Source of the DNA: Salipaludibacillus daqingensis
GTDB taxonomy: Bacteria > Bacillota > Bacilli > Bacillales > Salisediminibacteriaceae
Length of the DNA stretch: 64,000 nucleotides
Direction of reading: 5' to 3'
NCBI RefSeq assembly: GCF_029891575.1
Contig: NZ_JARZHF010000009.1
Span: 1 to 64,000 of the forward strand
The translations under genes and the position numbers were made by a program. Shown piece by piece: positions 27,762 to 37,510 of the stretch. A model generated the notes under the pieces. That model searched no databases and was not told the origin of the DNA. It saw only the letters and a program-made list of their open reading frames with translations. Within the stretch, counting starts at the first letter, position 1. Every line of letters starts with the position of its first letter.

Positions 27762-28952
27762 TTAAGATAAAACACTTTTAATTTGTTCGATTGCCCAATC
27801 TAAATCTTCTTGAGAAATGACAAGTGGAGGAGCAAAGCGAATCACATTTTGATGAGTCTCCTTGCATAATAAACCTCGCTCCTTTAATCTTTCACAATAA
27901 GGTCTAGCTGCTTCTGTTAGTTCTAGTCCAATGAACAATCCTCTTCCTCTAACTTCTTTGATCTTCGGATTATTAATTGTTTTTAATTCATTTGATAAGT
28001 GTTGACCCATTTTCAACGAACGTTCGACGAGGTTCTCTTCTTCAATGACATTTAATGCTGCAATGGAGACTGCGCAAGCCAAAGGATTTCCGCCAAATGT
28101 AGACCCGTGAGATCCTGGTTCGAACACACCTAAAATATCTTCGTTTGCACAAACAACAGAGATTGGCATCACACCACCACCTAGTGCTTTCCCGAGGATA
28201 TACATATCAGGTTCAACATTTTCCCAATCACAAGCAAACATTCTTCCTGAACGTGCAAGACCACATTGGATTTCATCAGCCACATAGAGGACGTTGTTTT
28301 CTTTACAAACATCATATGCTCCTTTTAAGAAACCTTCAGGTGGCAAGTTAATCCCTGCTTCACCTTGAATAGGTTCAAATAAAAATGCCGCAGTATTAGG
28401 CGTGATTGCTTCCTTTAACGCTTCAATATCTCCATAAGGAATGACTTTAATTCCTGGTAACATTGGTCCAAAATCCTTTTTATATGCTTCGTTAGAAGAT
28501 AAAGAGACGGCTGTCATTGTTCTGCCATGAAAGTTTTCTTCACAAACAATGATCTCCGCTTTATTTTCTTCGACTCCCTTTACACGATACGCCCAGCGAC
28601 GGACAGCTTTTACAGCTGTCTCCACCGCTTCGGCACCCGTATTCATTGGAAGAACCATGTCTTTATTAGTCAACTTTGAAACCTTTTCATAAAATGGACC
28701 TAGTTGGTCATTATGAAAAGCGCGCGACGTTAATGTAATTCTGTCCGCTTGATTTTTCAAAGCTTCAATTATTTTAGGATGACGATGTCCTTGATTCACT
28801 GCTGAATAAGCACTTAGCATATCAATGTACTTATTTCCTTCAGGATCTTCCACCCATGCTCCATCAGCCTTTGCAATGACAATTGGTAATGGATGATAGT
28901 TTCTTGCACCATATTTTTCTGTTACATCAATTATTTCTGCTGTTTTAGTCAT
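27762..28952 (-). CDS. rocD: Ornithine aminotransferase
   Basis: A 396-residue class III PLP aminotransferase. The PLP lysine is in [14 protein letters not shown] (about 256); [32 protein letters not shown] and [13 protein letters not shown] are family hallmarks. It turns ornithine plus 2-oxoglutarate into glutamate and glutamate semialdehyde. It starts 27 bases after rocA and probably shares its sigma-54 promoter. GAAGGGAGAG precedes the ATG. Confidence 0.95.
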   Translation of the reverse strand: MTKTAEIIDVTEKYGARNYHPLPIVIAKADGAWVEDPEGNKYIDMLSAYSAVNQGHRHPKIIEALKNQADRITLTSRAFHNDQLGPFYEKVSKLTNKDMVLPMNTGAEAVETAVKAVRRWAYRVKGVEENKAEIIVCEENFHGRTMTAVSLSSNEAYKKDFGPMLPGIKVIPYGDIEALKEAITPNTAAFLFEPIQGEAGINLPPEGFLKGAYDVCKENNVLYVADEIQCGLARSGRMFACDWENVEPDMYILGKALGGGVMPISVVCANEDILGVFEPGSHGSTFGGNPLACAVSIAALNVIEEENLVERSLKMGQHLSNELKTINNPKIKEVRGRGLFIGLELTEAARPYCERLKERGLLCKETHQNVIRFAPPLVISQEDLDWAIEQIKSVLS

Positions 28953-28979
28953 GCAAACTCTCCCTTCAAATAAAACGAA

Positions 28980-30530
28980 TTAATACATATCTGACGTTGT
29001 TTTTGCTTGGAGGAAATTAAGCAAATAGTCTGGTCCACCAGCTTTAGAATCCGTCCCTGACATGTTGAATCCTCCGAAAGGATGATAACCAACAATTGCT
29101 GCTGTACAACCTCGGTTAAAGTAAAGATTACCCACGTGGAAATCTTGACGAGCTTGTTCGATGTGTTCACGATTGTTAGAAATTACCGCCCCTGTTAAAC
29201 CGTACTCCGTATTGTTTGCAATATCGATCAGTTCATCGAAGTCTTTTGCTTTCGCAAATGCAACAACAGGTCCGAAGATTTCCTCTTGCATGATGCGAGC
29301 TTTTGGATCGACGTCAGCAATAACAGTTGGATGAATAAAGTATCCTTCTGAATCGTCTCCTGTTCCACCAGCCATTAATTTCCCTTCTTTTTTACCAATC
29401 TCAATATAATCTAGTACTTTATCAAAGGCTTCTTGGTCATTTACAGGACCCATGAATTTAGAGTTGTCTTTGTACGTTGGACCAACGGTTAATTCTTTTG
29501 TTTTGGCCACGACATTGGCAAGAACTTCATCGTATACATCTTCATGAATCACCGCACGAGAACATGCAGAACACTTTTGTCCTGAAAAACCGAAAGCGGA
29601 ATAAACGATCGTTTCCGCAGCTAATTCAAGATCCGCATCATTGTCGACGATCATCGTGTCTTTACCACCCATTTCAGCAATCATTCGCTTCATCCAAATC
29701 TGTCCTTCTTGGACTTTGGCTGCTCTCTCTGCGATATGAAGGCCAACTTTCTTTGAACCAGTGAAATTGATAAAACGAGTTCTTGGGTGATCTACTAAAT
29801 AGTCTCCCATATCTGCACTACTTCCAGGAATGTAGTTTACTACCCCTTTTGGTAGACCCGCTTCTAGTAATACTTCCATAAACTTATATGCGACAACCGG
29901 TGTTGTCTTCGCTGGCTTTAAAAGAATTGTATTTCCTGCAACCATCGGTCCAACTGTTGTACCGGCCATGATTGCAAAAGCAAAGTTCCATGGGGAGATT
30001 GTTACACCCACGCCTAAAGGAATATAGTCAAAACGATTATGCTCACCGTCTCTTGAATTAATTTCAACACCATTTTTTAAACGAAGGATTTGTCTTGCAT
30101 AATACTCCAAGAAATCAATCGCTTCTGCTGTATCTGCATCCGCCTCTTTCCAAGGCTTTCCTGCTTCATATGTGAGCCAAGCAGAAAATTCATGTTTTCT
30201 TCGACGAATCATCGCAGATGCACGGAATAAAATATTCGCACGTGCAGCAGGGTCCCACTTTCTCCATGTTTTAAAGGCTTCATCAGCAGCTTGCATTGCT
30301 TGTTCAGCTAACTCCTGACTACACTTGGATACGTACCCGACAATTTCACTTCTGTTACCTGGATTTTCGGATACTGTTTTATCTTCTGTGAAAACTTTTT
30401 CACCATTAATAATGAGAGGGTACTCTTGTCCTAATTGCCCCTTCACATAATCCAATGCATCTTGATACTCTTTACGGTTCTCTTCCACCGTAAAATCAGT
30501 AAACGGTTCATGTCTGTAAGGTACTACCAT
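28980..30530 (-). CDS. rocA: L-glutamate gamma-semialdehyde dehydrogenase
   Basis: A 516-residue aldehyde dehydrogenase of the RocA/PruA type. The catalytic Cys is in [11 protein letters not shown] (about 320), the general base Glu in [10 protein letters not shown] (about 286). It oxidises glutamate semialdehyde (from arginine or proline) to glutamate with NAD+. The ATG at 30530 is preferred: AAAGGAG stands upstream and the N-terminus [12 protein letters not shown] matches B. subtilis RocA; a GTG at 30542 touches that ribosome-binding site. A sigma-54 promoter lies about 65 bases upstream. Confidence 0.94.
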   Translation of the reverse strand: MVVPYRHEPFTDFTVEENRKEYQDALDYVKGQLGQEYPLIINGEKVFTEDKTVSENPGNRSEIVGYVSKCSQELAEQAMQAADEAFKTWRKWDPAARANILFRASAMIRRRKHEFSAWLTYEAGKPWKEADADTAEAIDFLEYYARQILRLKNGVEINSRDGEHNRFDYIPLGVGVTISPWNFAFAIMAGTTVGPMVAGNTILLKPAKTTPVVAYKFMEVLLEAGLPKGVVNYIPGSSADMGDYLVDHPRTRFINFTGSKKVGLHIAERAAKVQEGQIWMKRMIAEMGGKDTMIVDNDADLELAAETIVYSAFGFSGQKCSACSRAVIHEDVYDEVLANVVAKTKELTVGPTYKDNSKFMGPVNDQEAFDKVLDYIEIGKKEGKLMAGGTGDDSEGYFIHPTVIADVDPKARIMQEEIFGPVVAFAKAKDFDELIDIANNTEYGLTGAVISNNREHIEQARQDFHVGNLYFNRGCTAAIVGYHPFGGFNMSGTDSKAGGPDYLLNFLQAKTTSDMY

Positions 30531-30592
30531 GGATTGATCCACTCCTTTAAAATCTTTTGTATTTTTTAAATTTTTCTACATTTAAGTATAGT

Positions 30593-30608
30593 TGCAATTT
30601 TCATGCCA
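30593..30608 (-). promoter_or_regulatory. Sigma-54 promoter of rocA-rocD
   Basis: The minus strand reads TGGCAT, five bases, TTGCA, against the -24/-12 consensus TGGCAC-N5-TTGCW, with exact GG-N10-GC spacing. It fits the divergent RocR-type activator, which has the GAFTGA motif needed to contact sigma-54 (SigL). Confidence 0.88.
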
Positions 30609-30651
30609 AAACAAAACCTCTGCAATGTAAGCCTTTTCACTGATGTAAATA

Positions 30652-30666
30652 GCAAAATAATTTTGC
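30652..30666. promoter_or_regulatory. Candidate RocR upstream site 1
   Basis: GCAAAATAATTTTGC is a perfect 15-bp palindrome 44 bases upstream of the -24 element, where enhancer-type activator sites are expected. The sequence class (TGCAAA...TTTGCA) is like the RocR sites reported for B. subtilis. Confidence 0.65.
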
Positions 30667-30691
30667 ACAGAAAAATATTTTTGCGCTATTA

Positions 30692-30708
30692 TGCAAAAAT
30701 TATTTGCA
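30692..30708. promoter_or_regulatory. Candidate RocR upstream site 2
   Basis: TGCAAAAATTATTTGCA has arms TGCAAA and TTTGCA around five bases. Its centre is about 41 bases from site 1, i.e. four helical turns, suiting two activator dimers on one face. It also lies upstream of rocR itself. Confidence 0.65.
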
Positions 30709-30762
30709 GTGAGATGTTTTTTATTAGTAAACTGTAAGGAGTTAGAGAGGAGTGAAAGAGTT

Positions 30763-32169
30763 TTGACAAATACAGCAAGCATCCCTCATTTACCAATTGT
30801 GTATCGTCAACTTCTTGACGCCATTGATGTTGGTATTCACGTTATCAATGATGAAGGGGAGTCTATTATATATAACCGAAAGATGTCCGAAATTGAAGAC
30901 ATGGATCGAAAAGACGTCCTACATAAAAATATCATGGATATCTTTCTTTTTAACTCAGAAGACGAAAGCCGTCTCCTTCAAGCACTTAGCAAAGGTTACG
31001 CACACCGGCATGCGAAACAAACGTACTTCAATTACAAAGGGCAAGAAATTACAACTGTTAATGATACATTCCCTCTTTCCCATGATGGCAAACGAATCGG
31101 AGCTGTAGAGATTGCAAAAGATATTACAAAACTTGAACGTTTGACGAGAGAAAATGCTTGGGATAAAAAAGATGCCAGGTTCACGTTTGATCAAATTATT
31201 GGTGATACCTTTGCCATTCAAGAGGTCATTGAGAACGCGAAAAGAGCAACTAGAACCTCTTCTTCCGTGCTTATTTATGGTGAAACAGGTACAGGAAAAG
31301 AGCTATTCGCCCAAAGCATTCATAATGGAAGTGAACGAGCATCCAAACCATTTATTAGTCAGAACTGTGCGGCTCTTCCCGATTCTCTTATTGAAGGAAT
31401 CTTATTTGGTTCTGTTAAAGGCGCATTCACTGGAGCAACCGATCATCCCGGTTTATTTGAACAAGCTGATGGTGGAACACTCATGCTAGACGAAATAAAT
31501 TCACTCAGTACATCCCTTCAAGCAAAGTTATTGAGAGCACTTCAAGAGAAGTCGATTCGACGAATAGGAGATATTAAAAATCGGTCTGTCGATGTTCGCA
31601 TTATTGCAACAGTTAATGAAGACCCTATTGTGTCATTACAAAAAAATCATCTAAGAGAAGACTTATACTATAGATTAAGTGTAGTGTCTGTTCTTGTTCC
31701 GCCTCTTCGACAACGAAAAGAAGACATTCCTATTTTAGTTGATCATTTTATCGATAAATACAACCATCGTTTCCAACTAAATGTTCCAGGAATAACTGCA
31801 GAGGTAGAAAAACTTTTTCAGAAATATGAATGGCCAGGAAATGTTCGCGAACTAGAACATATGGTTGAAGGTGCGATGAATTTAATTTATGATGATGAAA
31901 AAATTGATTATAGTCATTTACCTGTCCATGTAAGAACCAAGTTCCACCCTTATGCAGGGCAGACTCATAGCCAAGACGCTACCCCCGACTTAAACCTAAC
32001 GCCAACGAAAGCTCTTCAAGCGCATTTAGACGAAACAGAAAAGCGGTATATTGAACAAATGCTTCAACATGAAAGAGGCAACGTAACGAAAGCAGCCACA
32101 AAACTCGGTCTAAGTAGACAAAGTTTACAATATCGAATGAAAAAACTGAATATCGACAATCGGAAATAG
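30763..32169 (+). CDS. rocR: RocR, sigma-54-dependent activator of arginine catabolism
   Basis: An enhancer-binding protein, 468 residues from the TTG at 30763. Order: PAS sensor domain (about 15-120), AAA+ domain (about 140-385) with Walker A GETGTGKE, the sigma-54 contact loop GAFTGA and Walker B GGTLMLDEIN, then a Fis-type HTH (NVTKAATKLGLSRQSLQYRMKKL). Residues such as EDMDRKDVLHKN and KRATRTSSSVL match B. subtilis RocR, which responds to ornithine or citrulline. The frame is open from an ATG at 30691, but that codon lies inside a candidate RocR site; AGGAG stands ten bases before the TTG. Confidence 0.92.
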   Translation: MTNTASIPHLPIVYRQLLDAIDVGIHVINDEGESIIYNRKMSEIEDMDRKDVLHKNIMDIFLFNSEDESRLLQALSKGYAHRHAKQTYFNYKGQEITTVNDTFPLSHDGKRIGAVEIAKDITKLERLTRENAWDKKDARFTFDQIIGDTFAIQEVIENAKRATRTSSSVLIYGETGTGKELFAQSIHNGSERASKPFISQNCAALPDSLIEGILFGSVKGAFTGATDHPGLFEQADGGTLMLDEINSLSTSLQAKLLRALQEKSIRRIGDIKNRSVDVRIIATVNEDPIVSLQKNHLREDLYYRLSVVSVLVPPLRQRKEDIPILVDHFIDKYNHRFQLNVPGITAEVEKLFQKYEWPGNVRELEHMVEGAMNLIYDDEKIDYSHLPVHVRTKFHPYAGQTHSQDATPDLNLTPTKALQAHLDETEKRYIEQMLQHERGNVTKAATKLGLSRQSLQYRMKKLNIDNRK

Positions 32170-32275
32170 TTTGATACTTGAGTTTTTATCGCTTTTTTCT
32201 ACAATTTTATTTCCAAGGAAATGACACGATTTTTTAGGTAGACCTTCTTGCGAGTATTTTCAGGATAAAACGATG

Positions 32276-32317
32276 AAAAAGGCTGCCCATTCATTTTGAC
32301 GATGAGGAGCAGCCTTT
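32276..32317. terminator. Bidirectional terminator between rocR and rsiX
   Basis: AAAAAGGCTGC and GCAGCCTTTT form the stem, with extra short pairing in the wide loop. It separates converging genes. Confidence 0.7.
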
Positions 32318-32356
32318 TGATTTGATGACTATGGTGTTTCAAAAAAGATTTTCACG

Positions 32357-33586
32357 TCACTCCGCTAAATCCACTTCGACCACTTCACCAGTTTCTTCAT
32401 TAATTATTTGCAAATTATCTAAAGTAAACGGGCTAGCCGTTAACTTCAATGCATGAAAAAATGTTTCCAATTGTTCTTCTTCGTTTTGAATTTCTTCATT
32501 TTCTGATACTGTGTAATAAACCTCAGCAGTTGTCCCAGGTAACCTCACCTCAGAAACATCAACAAAAGATGGGATGGCTGATTCATACCAATCACTTGAT
32601 ACTTCTGTTTCCGCCATTTTTGCTACTGTCTCTGCATAATTAAGCGGATCGCCAGACTCACTAGCCATTTCTTCTTCGGCCATCCGAGCACTAATAAGGT
32701 AAGAGTCTTGTTCGTCAGAAATCACATAATATCCTCTGTTATTCGTGGCAAGAGGAAGAGATGTCACTTCACCTTGTTGACCAAATATAATTCCAGTTTC
32801 TCCACCAGACTCAAATGCTACCTCAGCAAAACCGTATAACGTGAGCACTTCTTGAAAAACTTGGTTCAATTGCTCGTGTTCAGAACTCGTTAAGGACTCC
32901 AAACTACTTGCACTTGAAAAATGAAGTTCAACAAGACTTTCTGCTGTTTTCACACTGTCTAAATCACTCAGGTATTGTCCTGAAGTCGGATCACTTTGTT
33001 GAAGGGATGTCATAAGAATCTCTTCAAGAGACTGTTCATCTTCACTGCTTTGTTTTTCAATGACAATAAAGTTATCACCTGTATTATTACTATCCAATAC
33101 GTAGGAATTTGCTATATAAATGACTTGATTTAACTGACTAGGTTCCGGACTAACTTGTTCCTCGTCGTTTTCATCATTGGCTATTTCCGTGTTTTCATCA
33201 TCTTCACTTCCACCATCATTCATGTCATTATCGCTTCCATCTAGCGATGACTCGGACTCAGGTTCAGCAGATTCATCTGCGGCATTTTCTTCAACATCGG
33301 CAGTATTCATTACACTATTTTGATCTGCATCATTAGTAGAAAACTGTTGGTCTCCATTAAAAAATGGAGGAATGATAAGCACCATCAAAAAGATAGCGGC
33401 TGCCGCAGCCATAGCAGGTAAAATCCACGGACGCTTGGCTTTTGGTGAAAACCTCGATGGAATCTCTTTTTTCGACCTCGACTCAATAGCTTGGAAAAGG
33501 TCATCTTTTGATTGCTTATCTTTCATAGGAGGAAGCTTTGTTAACGTTTCTTCAATCTTAGAATCATTCCATTTTTCATTACTCAT
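32357..33586 (-). CDS. rsiX: RsiX-like anti-sigma factor
   Basis: A 409-residue membrane-anchored protein. A cytoplasmic N-terminus with LPPMKDKQSKDDLFQAI (typical of RsiX-type anti-sigma domains) precedes one membrane helix (about 52-74). Outside lies a long Asp/Glu/Ser-rich linker (about 80-148), then a globular region of GerMN-like character. Its ATG overlaps the sigX stop (ATGA). By context it holds SigX at the membrane. The acid-rich linker is longer than I would expect in B. subtilis and may reflect a salty habitat. Confidence 0.82.
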   Translation of the reverse strand: MSNEKWNDSKIEETLTKLPPMKDKQSKDDLFQAIESRSKKEIPSRFSPKAKRPWILPAMAAAAAIFLMVLIIPPFFNGDQQFSTNDADQNSVMNTADVEENAADESAEPESESSLDGSDNDMNDGGSEDDENTEIANDENDEEQVSPEPSQLNQVIYIANSYVLDSNNTGDNFIVIEKQSSEDEQSLEEILMTSLQQSDPTSGQYLSDLDSVKTAESLVELHFSSASSLESLTSSEHEQLNQVFQEVLTLYGFAEVAFESGGETGIIFGQQGEVTSLPLATNNRGYYVISDEQDSYLISARMAEEEMASESGDPLNYAETVAKMAETEVSSDWYESAIPSFVDVSEVRLPGTTAEVYYTVSENEEIQNEEEQLETFFHALKLTASPFTLDNLQIINEETGEVVEVDLAE

Positions 33587-34131
33587 TTGCTTACCTCCTC
33601 TTGCATAAAGCCTGTTGTTCCTTCTTCTAAATGTTTCTTCAGTGACTTAATTGCTCGATGTTGTGTCGTTTTAACTTTACTTTCTGTCCACCCTAAAACA
33701 TCCGCTGTCTCAGAAATAGAGAGTGACTGTACATACCGAAGAAGAACAACTTGTTGCTGATCTTCACTACATTTTTCGAGCATTTTATACACTTGCTGAA
33801 CTTCTTCCTTTTGAATGACAATTTCCTCCGGTAGAGGATTTTTGTCTTCAACTTGGAATTCTTTTTCGCTCCATTCATACTCTTTTCCTTCTGCTTTTCT
33901 TTTTTTTCGCGTTTGTTTGCGAATCCAATCGATAGCTACATGTTTAGCGACGGAATATAACCACGTTTTTTCACTACTTCTTCCTTCAAACGTATTAAAT
34001 GAATCGAGAACTTTTATATATACTTCCTGAACTAGTTCTTCCGCGACTTCACGGCTTCGAACTAAGTAAAACAAATACTGAAATAATTGATGGTGGTAAG
34101 TGTTATATAATCGTTCAAACTCCTCCCTCAC
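33583..34131 (-). CDS. sigX: ECF sigma factor SigX
   Basis: A 182-residue ECF sigma factor. Region 2 has ELVQEVYIKVLDSFNTFEGRSSEKTWL, nearly the B. subtilis SigX sequence; region 4 has the HTH SISETADVLGWTESKVKTTQHRAIKSL. SigX controls genes that change envelope charge and resistance to cationic peptides. A promoter of ECF type (TGTAAC-N16-CGTC) lies 28 bases upstream, as expected for autoregulation. The anti-sigma gene overlaps its end. Confidence 0.92.
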   Translation of the reverse strand: MREEFERLYNTYHHQLFQYLFYLVRSREVAEELVQEVYIKVLDSFNTFEGRSSEKTWLYSVAKHVAIDWIRKQTRKKRKAEGKEYEWSEKEFQVEDKNPLPEEIVIQKEEVQQVYKMLEKCSEDQQQVVLLRYVQSLSISETADVLGWTESKVKTTQHRAIKSLKKHLEEGTTGFMQEEVSK

Positions 34132-34158
34132 ATTAGTCCCTCCCTAGCTAACTTATTT

Positions 34159-34184
34159 GACGTCGTTTTAGTGAACACGTTACA
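34159..34184 (-). promoter_or_regulatory. ECF (SigX-type) autoregulatory promoter
   Basis: TGTAAC at 34179-34184, a 16-base spacer and CGTC at 34159-34162 on the minus strand. This has the form of B. subtilis SigX/SigW class promoters. Confidence 0.7.
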
Positions 34185-34215
34185 GAAAAAACAATATTTT
34201 CTCGAAAGGCTCCAT

Positions 34216-34308
34216 CTATTGCAGAAACACCCATACCCAATATCCTCCTGCTCCGATAAACCCAATTACAAGTAAAAGTATAGCTAACTGCCAATTTTTT
34301 AATTTCAT
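34216..34308 (-). CDS. 30-residue membrane peptide (unknown)
   Basis: ATG at 34308 opens a 30-codon frame MKLKNWQLAILLLVIGFIGAGGYWVWVFLQ-stop: a short basic start, then one hydrophobic helix. AGAAAGGTG lies seven bases upstream. It lies just before the SigX promoter on the same strand. I do not recognise it; coding status rests on the ribosome-binding site and the clear membrane-helix composition. It may be a small membrane regulator or a chance frame. Confidence 0.45.
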   Translation of the reverse strand: MKLKNWQLAILLLVIGFIGAGGYWVWVFLQ

Positions 34309-34472
34309 GTTAAAACACCTTTCTCGAAACGTTAGTTATCATCTATCGTTTTCTACTTATTTCTATATAAATGGCGTAATCTTTTTTAAGTATACCAAAA
34401 AAGCCATCCATCTGATTATGATGGATGGAAGAATATTATATCTAATTGCTAGTATTTGCTTTGTCGTTTTAT

Positions 34473-35024
34473 TTAATGTTTTTTAGGTACAATATCAAAA
34501 ATTTCGCCCGTATCAAAAAGTGCAACAACTTCATTCAACCATTCGTAATATGCCTCTGCTTTTGTTAATTTTTCCATATCGCGATCAACTTTCTCTTTAA
34601 TGCTCTCATCATTAGACTCATTGTACAACTCTTTCATCATTTTTTTTGAGTCTTTAATGGCGCTCATATTTAGTTCCGTAGCGTTTCGCCATCTTGTAAT
34701 AAATACATTTGAAAATGATTTGTACCAATCATCCTCCGTTTTATATAAGTCTTTTCGAATCCCTTTTTCCCAAACTCGCTCCACCATATTTGCTTCTGAT
34801 AGAGCTCTGATTCCAGTACTCATACTTGTTTTACTCATCCCAAGAGATTGACTCATCTCATCTAATGTCATTGGAGTTTCCGCGAAAAAAACCGTGCCAT
34901 ACAAACGGCCAACAGATGAGGAAATATTATATAAATGAATATTCTTTGCTATTTCACTAATAAATTTATTACGAGCTTCTTCTAACCTCAACAAATCTTC
35001 TTCACTCTCTCTTTGGCTACTCAT
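34473..35024 (-). CDS. GbsR/OpcR-type MarR family repressor
   Basis: A 183-residue GbsR-type winged-helix protein with HTH MTLDEMSQSLGMSKTSMSTGIRAL (about 56-80) and VERVWEKGIRKDLYK wing. In B. subtilis GbsR and OpcR control choline and glycine betaine uptake and synthesis genes. This gene is divergent from opuA, so control of betaine import is likely. AAGGAGGCGACCT precedes the ATG. Which of GbsR or OpcR it is cannot be told from sequence alone. Confidence 0.88.
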   Translation of the reverse strand: MSSQRESEEDLLRLEEARNKFISEIAKNIHLYNISSSVGRLYGTVFFAETPMTLDEMSQSLGMSKTSMSTGIRALSEANMVERVWEKGIRKDLYKTEDDWYKSFSNVFITRWRNATELNMSAIKDSKKMMKELYNESNDESIKEKVDRDMEKLTKAEAYYEWLNEVVALFDTGEIFDIVPKKH

Positions 35025-35152
35025 AGGTCGCCTCCTTCACTTAAAGAAGTACTTAGTAAAATATTAACAGAAGACTATAAATAAAAGAAAGGTACGTGTT
35101 CGATACTATTTAAGAGGAATATGGATTAAATAAACGTTATGCCAATGTAATC

Positions 35153-35176
35153 TTTGTACAGTTTTTCCTGTACAAA
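35153..35176. promoter_or_regulatory. Inverted repeat, candidate GbsR-type operator
   Basis: TTTGTACAG and CTGTACAAA flank six bases. A further half site CGTACAAAA follows at 35182. The right arm covers a possible -35 box TGTACA (35169-35174), which has GATAAT 17 bases on. Repressor binding here would block that promoter. The link to the adjacent repressor is inference. Confidence 0.5.
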
Positions 35177-35207
35177 CTTTTCGTACAAAACGATAATATT
35201 ATCCTGT

Positions 35208-35236
35208 TTGAAAATTAATAGTTAAAGAGTTATAGT
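35208..35236 (+). promoter_or_regulatory. Sigma-A promoter of opuA operon
   Basis: TTGAAA, a 17-base spacer and TATAGT, giving a leader of about 120 bases before opuAA. It lies downstream of the inverted repeat. Confidence 0.55.
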
Positions 35237-35361
35237 TGATAAGGTCGAATAAATGACAAAAAAGTCGCAGACAATAAAAATGTTGTCATACGAATTGTTT
35301 ATTTTTGTTGAAAAAAGGGTATGTAATATACCTACTTAAAAAAAGATCGAGGTGGCTAGAA

Positions 35362-36558
35362 GTGGCTAAAATTAAAGTTGAGGGCCTTACAAAGATTTTC
35401 GGTAAAAAGCCGAGTCAAGGCATGAAGCTCTTGAAGGAAGGTAAGTCGAAAGACGAGATTTTAGCAGAAACTGGTTTGACTGTTGGAGTCAATCAAGCAT
35501 CTTTTGAAGTTGATGATGCTGAAGTTTTTGTTATCATGGGTCTTTCAGGCAGTGGTAAATCGACGCTCGTCCGTTTATTAAATCGGTTGATTGAACCAAC
35601 TGACGGAAAAGTATGGATTGACAACGAAGACCTAGCTCAAATGGACGAAAAACAATTACGGAAAGTTAGAAGAGAAAAAATGAGTATGGTCTTTCAAAAA
35701 TTTGGACTATTCCCGTTTCGAACAATCCTATCTAATGTGGAGTACGGCTTAGAAGTCCAAGGGATCGACGAAAAAAAACGGCACGAAAAGGCTATGGAAT
35801 CACTAGAGCTTGTCGGATTAAAGGGATACGAACACCAATACCCTGATCAACTTTCAGGTGGGATGCAACAACGTGTCGGGTTGGCTCGAGCATTAGCAAA
35901 CGATCCAAGTGTTCTATTAATGGATGAAGCATTCTCCGCACTTGATCCACTAATTAGAAAAGACATGCAAGATGAACTACTTGATCTACAAGAAAAAATG
36001 CAAAAAACGATTATTTTTATTACACATGATTTAGATGAAGCCCTCCGAATTGGAGACCGAATCACGATCATGAAAGACGGAGCTATCGTACAGATTGGAA
36101 CACCAGAAGAAATACTTACAAACCCAGCAGATGATTATGTGGAAAGATTCGTGGAAGACGTAGATCGTTCCAAAGTATTCACTGCTGAAAATATTATGGT
36201 AAGGCCGGCAACTGTAACCTTAGAAAAGGATGGTCCACGTGTGGCTCTCCAACGAATGAAGGACGAAAAAATTTCAAGTGTATTCGTTGTTAAACGAAAT
36301 AAAGAATTAGTTGGAATCGTTCATGCCGATGAGGTTTCTAAAGCGGTAAAAGAAAATGCTAAAGACTTAGGACCACTCGTGCATGCTGATGTACCAACAG
36401 TTGAATTGGAAACTCCAATGCATGATTTATTTCACGCTATTTCAACATCGCCTGTGCCGCTTGCGGTCATTGATAAAGATCGTCGTTTAAAAGGAATTAT
36501 TATTCGTAGTACAGTTCTGTCTGCTTTATCTGGAAACGAGGTGACTGATAATGGCTGA
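35362..36558 (+). CDS. opuAA: Glycine betaine ABC transporter ATPase OpuAA
   Basis: A 398-residue ABC ATPase: Walker A GLSGSGKST (about 47), LSGGMQQR (about 150), Walker B VLLMDEAFSALDP, His switch ITHDLDEA, then a C-terminal CBS pair (about 270-395) that senses ionic strength in OpuA systems. KFFGKK...VGVNQASFEV matches OpuAA. The GTG at 35362 is preferred because GAGGTGG stands before it. The following permease gene overlaps by eight bases. Confidence 0.93.
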   Translation: MAKIKVEGLTKIFGKKPSQGMKLLKEGKSKDEILAETGLTVGVNQASFEVDDAEVFVIMGLSGSGKSTLVRLLNRLIEPTDGKVWIDNEDLAQMDEKQLRKVRREKMSMVFQKFGLFPFRTILSNVEYGLEVQGIDEKKRHEKAMESLELVGLKGYEHQYPDQLSGGMQQRVGLARALANDPSVLLMDEAFSALDPLIRKDMQDELLDLQEKMQKTIIFITHDLDEALRIGDRITIMKDGAIVQIGTPEEILTNPADDYVERFVEDVDRSKVFTAENIMVRPATVTLEKDGPRVALQRMKDEKISSVFVVKRNKELVGIVHADEVSKAVKENAKDLGPLVHADVPTVELETPMHDLFHAISTSPVPLAVIDKDRRLKGIIIRSTVLSALSGNEVTDNG

Positions 36559-37444
36559 ATGGTGGGAATCGATTTATAACTGGTTTGATGGATTATTAAA
36601 TTTTATGCCAAGAATTCCTTTAGGTTCATGGGTTGAAAGTTTTGTTGAATGGCTCAAAAATGCACAATTTGTTTTTGATGGTATTAGATCCGTCATTGCC
36701 TTTATCACAACAGATGTCTTTTTAAGTTTTTTCCAACTTATACCACCCATTATATTTATATTAGCTTTAACAGGAATTGCTTATGCTATTGTTAAAAAAC
36801 AAGGTTCATACGGTTTACCTATTTTGGTATTTTTCGGTTTATTATTAATTGAAAGTGTCGACTATTGGGATGACCTGTTGTTAACCTTGTCACTTGTTCT
36901 TACAGCAACATTAATTTCGATCATTATTGGTGTTCCATTAGGAATATGGATGGCTAGAAACAACACCGTTCAAAGAATTGTTACACCAATTCTCGATTTC
37001 ATGCAGACAATGCCTGCATTCGTATATTTAATACCTGCAGTTGCATTTTTCAGTATCGGTATTGTACCTGGTGTTGTAGCATCCGTTATCTTTGCGATGC
37101 CTCCTACGGTTCGTTTAACAAATCTTGGTATTCGACAAGTACCAACTGAACTCATTGAAGCATCAGAGGCGTTTGGTTCTACAGCAAAACAGAAACTTTA
37201 TAAAGTCCAACTCCCAATGGCTAAAGTAACAATTATGGCGGGGATAAACCAAACGATTATGCTTGCACTATCCATGGTTGTTATTGCTGCAATGATCGGT
37301 ACGGACGGTATTGGTCGCCAAGTTTATTATGCCGTTGGTCGTAATGATATTGCGATGGGATTTGAAGCAGGTATTTGTCTTGTTATATTAGCGATAATTT
37401 TAGATCGACTAACTCAAGCTTTAAACCCTGCAAGTAAACATTAA
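36551..37444 (+). CDS. opuAB: Glycine betaine ABC transporter permease OpuAB
   Basis: A 297-residue permease with about eight hydrophobic segments. The EAA loop EASEAFGSTAKQKLYKVQLPMAK (about 206-228) contacts the ATPase. DFMQTMPAFVYLIPAVAFF is typical of the OpuAB/ProW family. It imports glycine betaine and related compatible solutes under salt stress. ATGGCTGA overlaps the end of opuAA, so translation is coupled. Confidence 0.93.
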   Translation: MAEWWESIYNWFDGLLNFMPRIPLGSWVESFVEWLKNAQFVFDGIRSVIAFITTDVFLSFFQLIPPIIFILALTGIAYAIVKKQGSYGLPILVFFGLLLIESVDYWDDLLLTLSLVLTATLISIIIGVPLGIWMARNNTVQRIVTPILDFMQTMPAFVYLIPAVAFFSIGIVPGVVASVIFAMPPTVRLTNLGIRQVPTELIEASEAFGSTAKQKLYKVQLPMAKVTIMAGINQTIMLALSMVVIAAMIGTDGIGRQVYYAVGRNDIAMGFEAGICLVILAIILDRLTQALNPASKH

Positions 37445-37510
37445 TAACATTCGGTTTTCTCCCTTTTTTCAAAAGGGTAACTATAAAAAAGAAACAAGGA
37501 GAGGGTCAGA

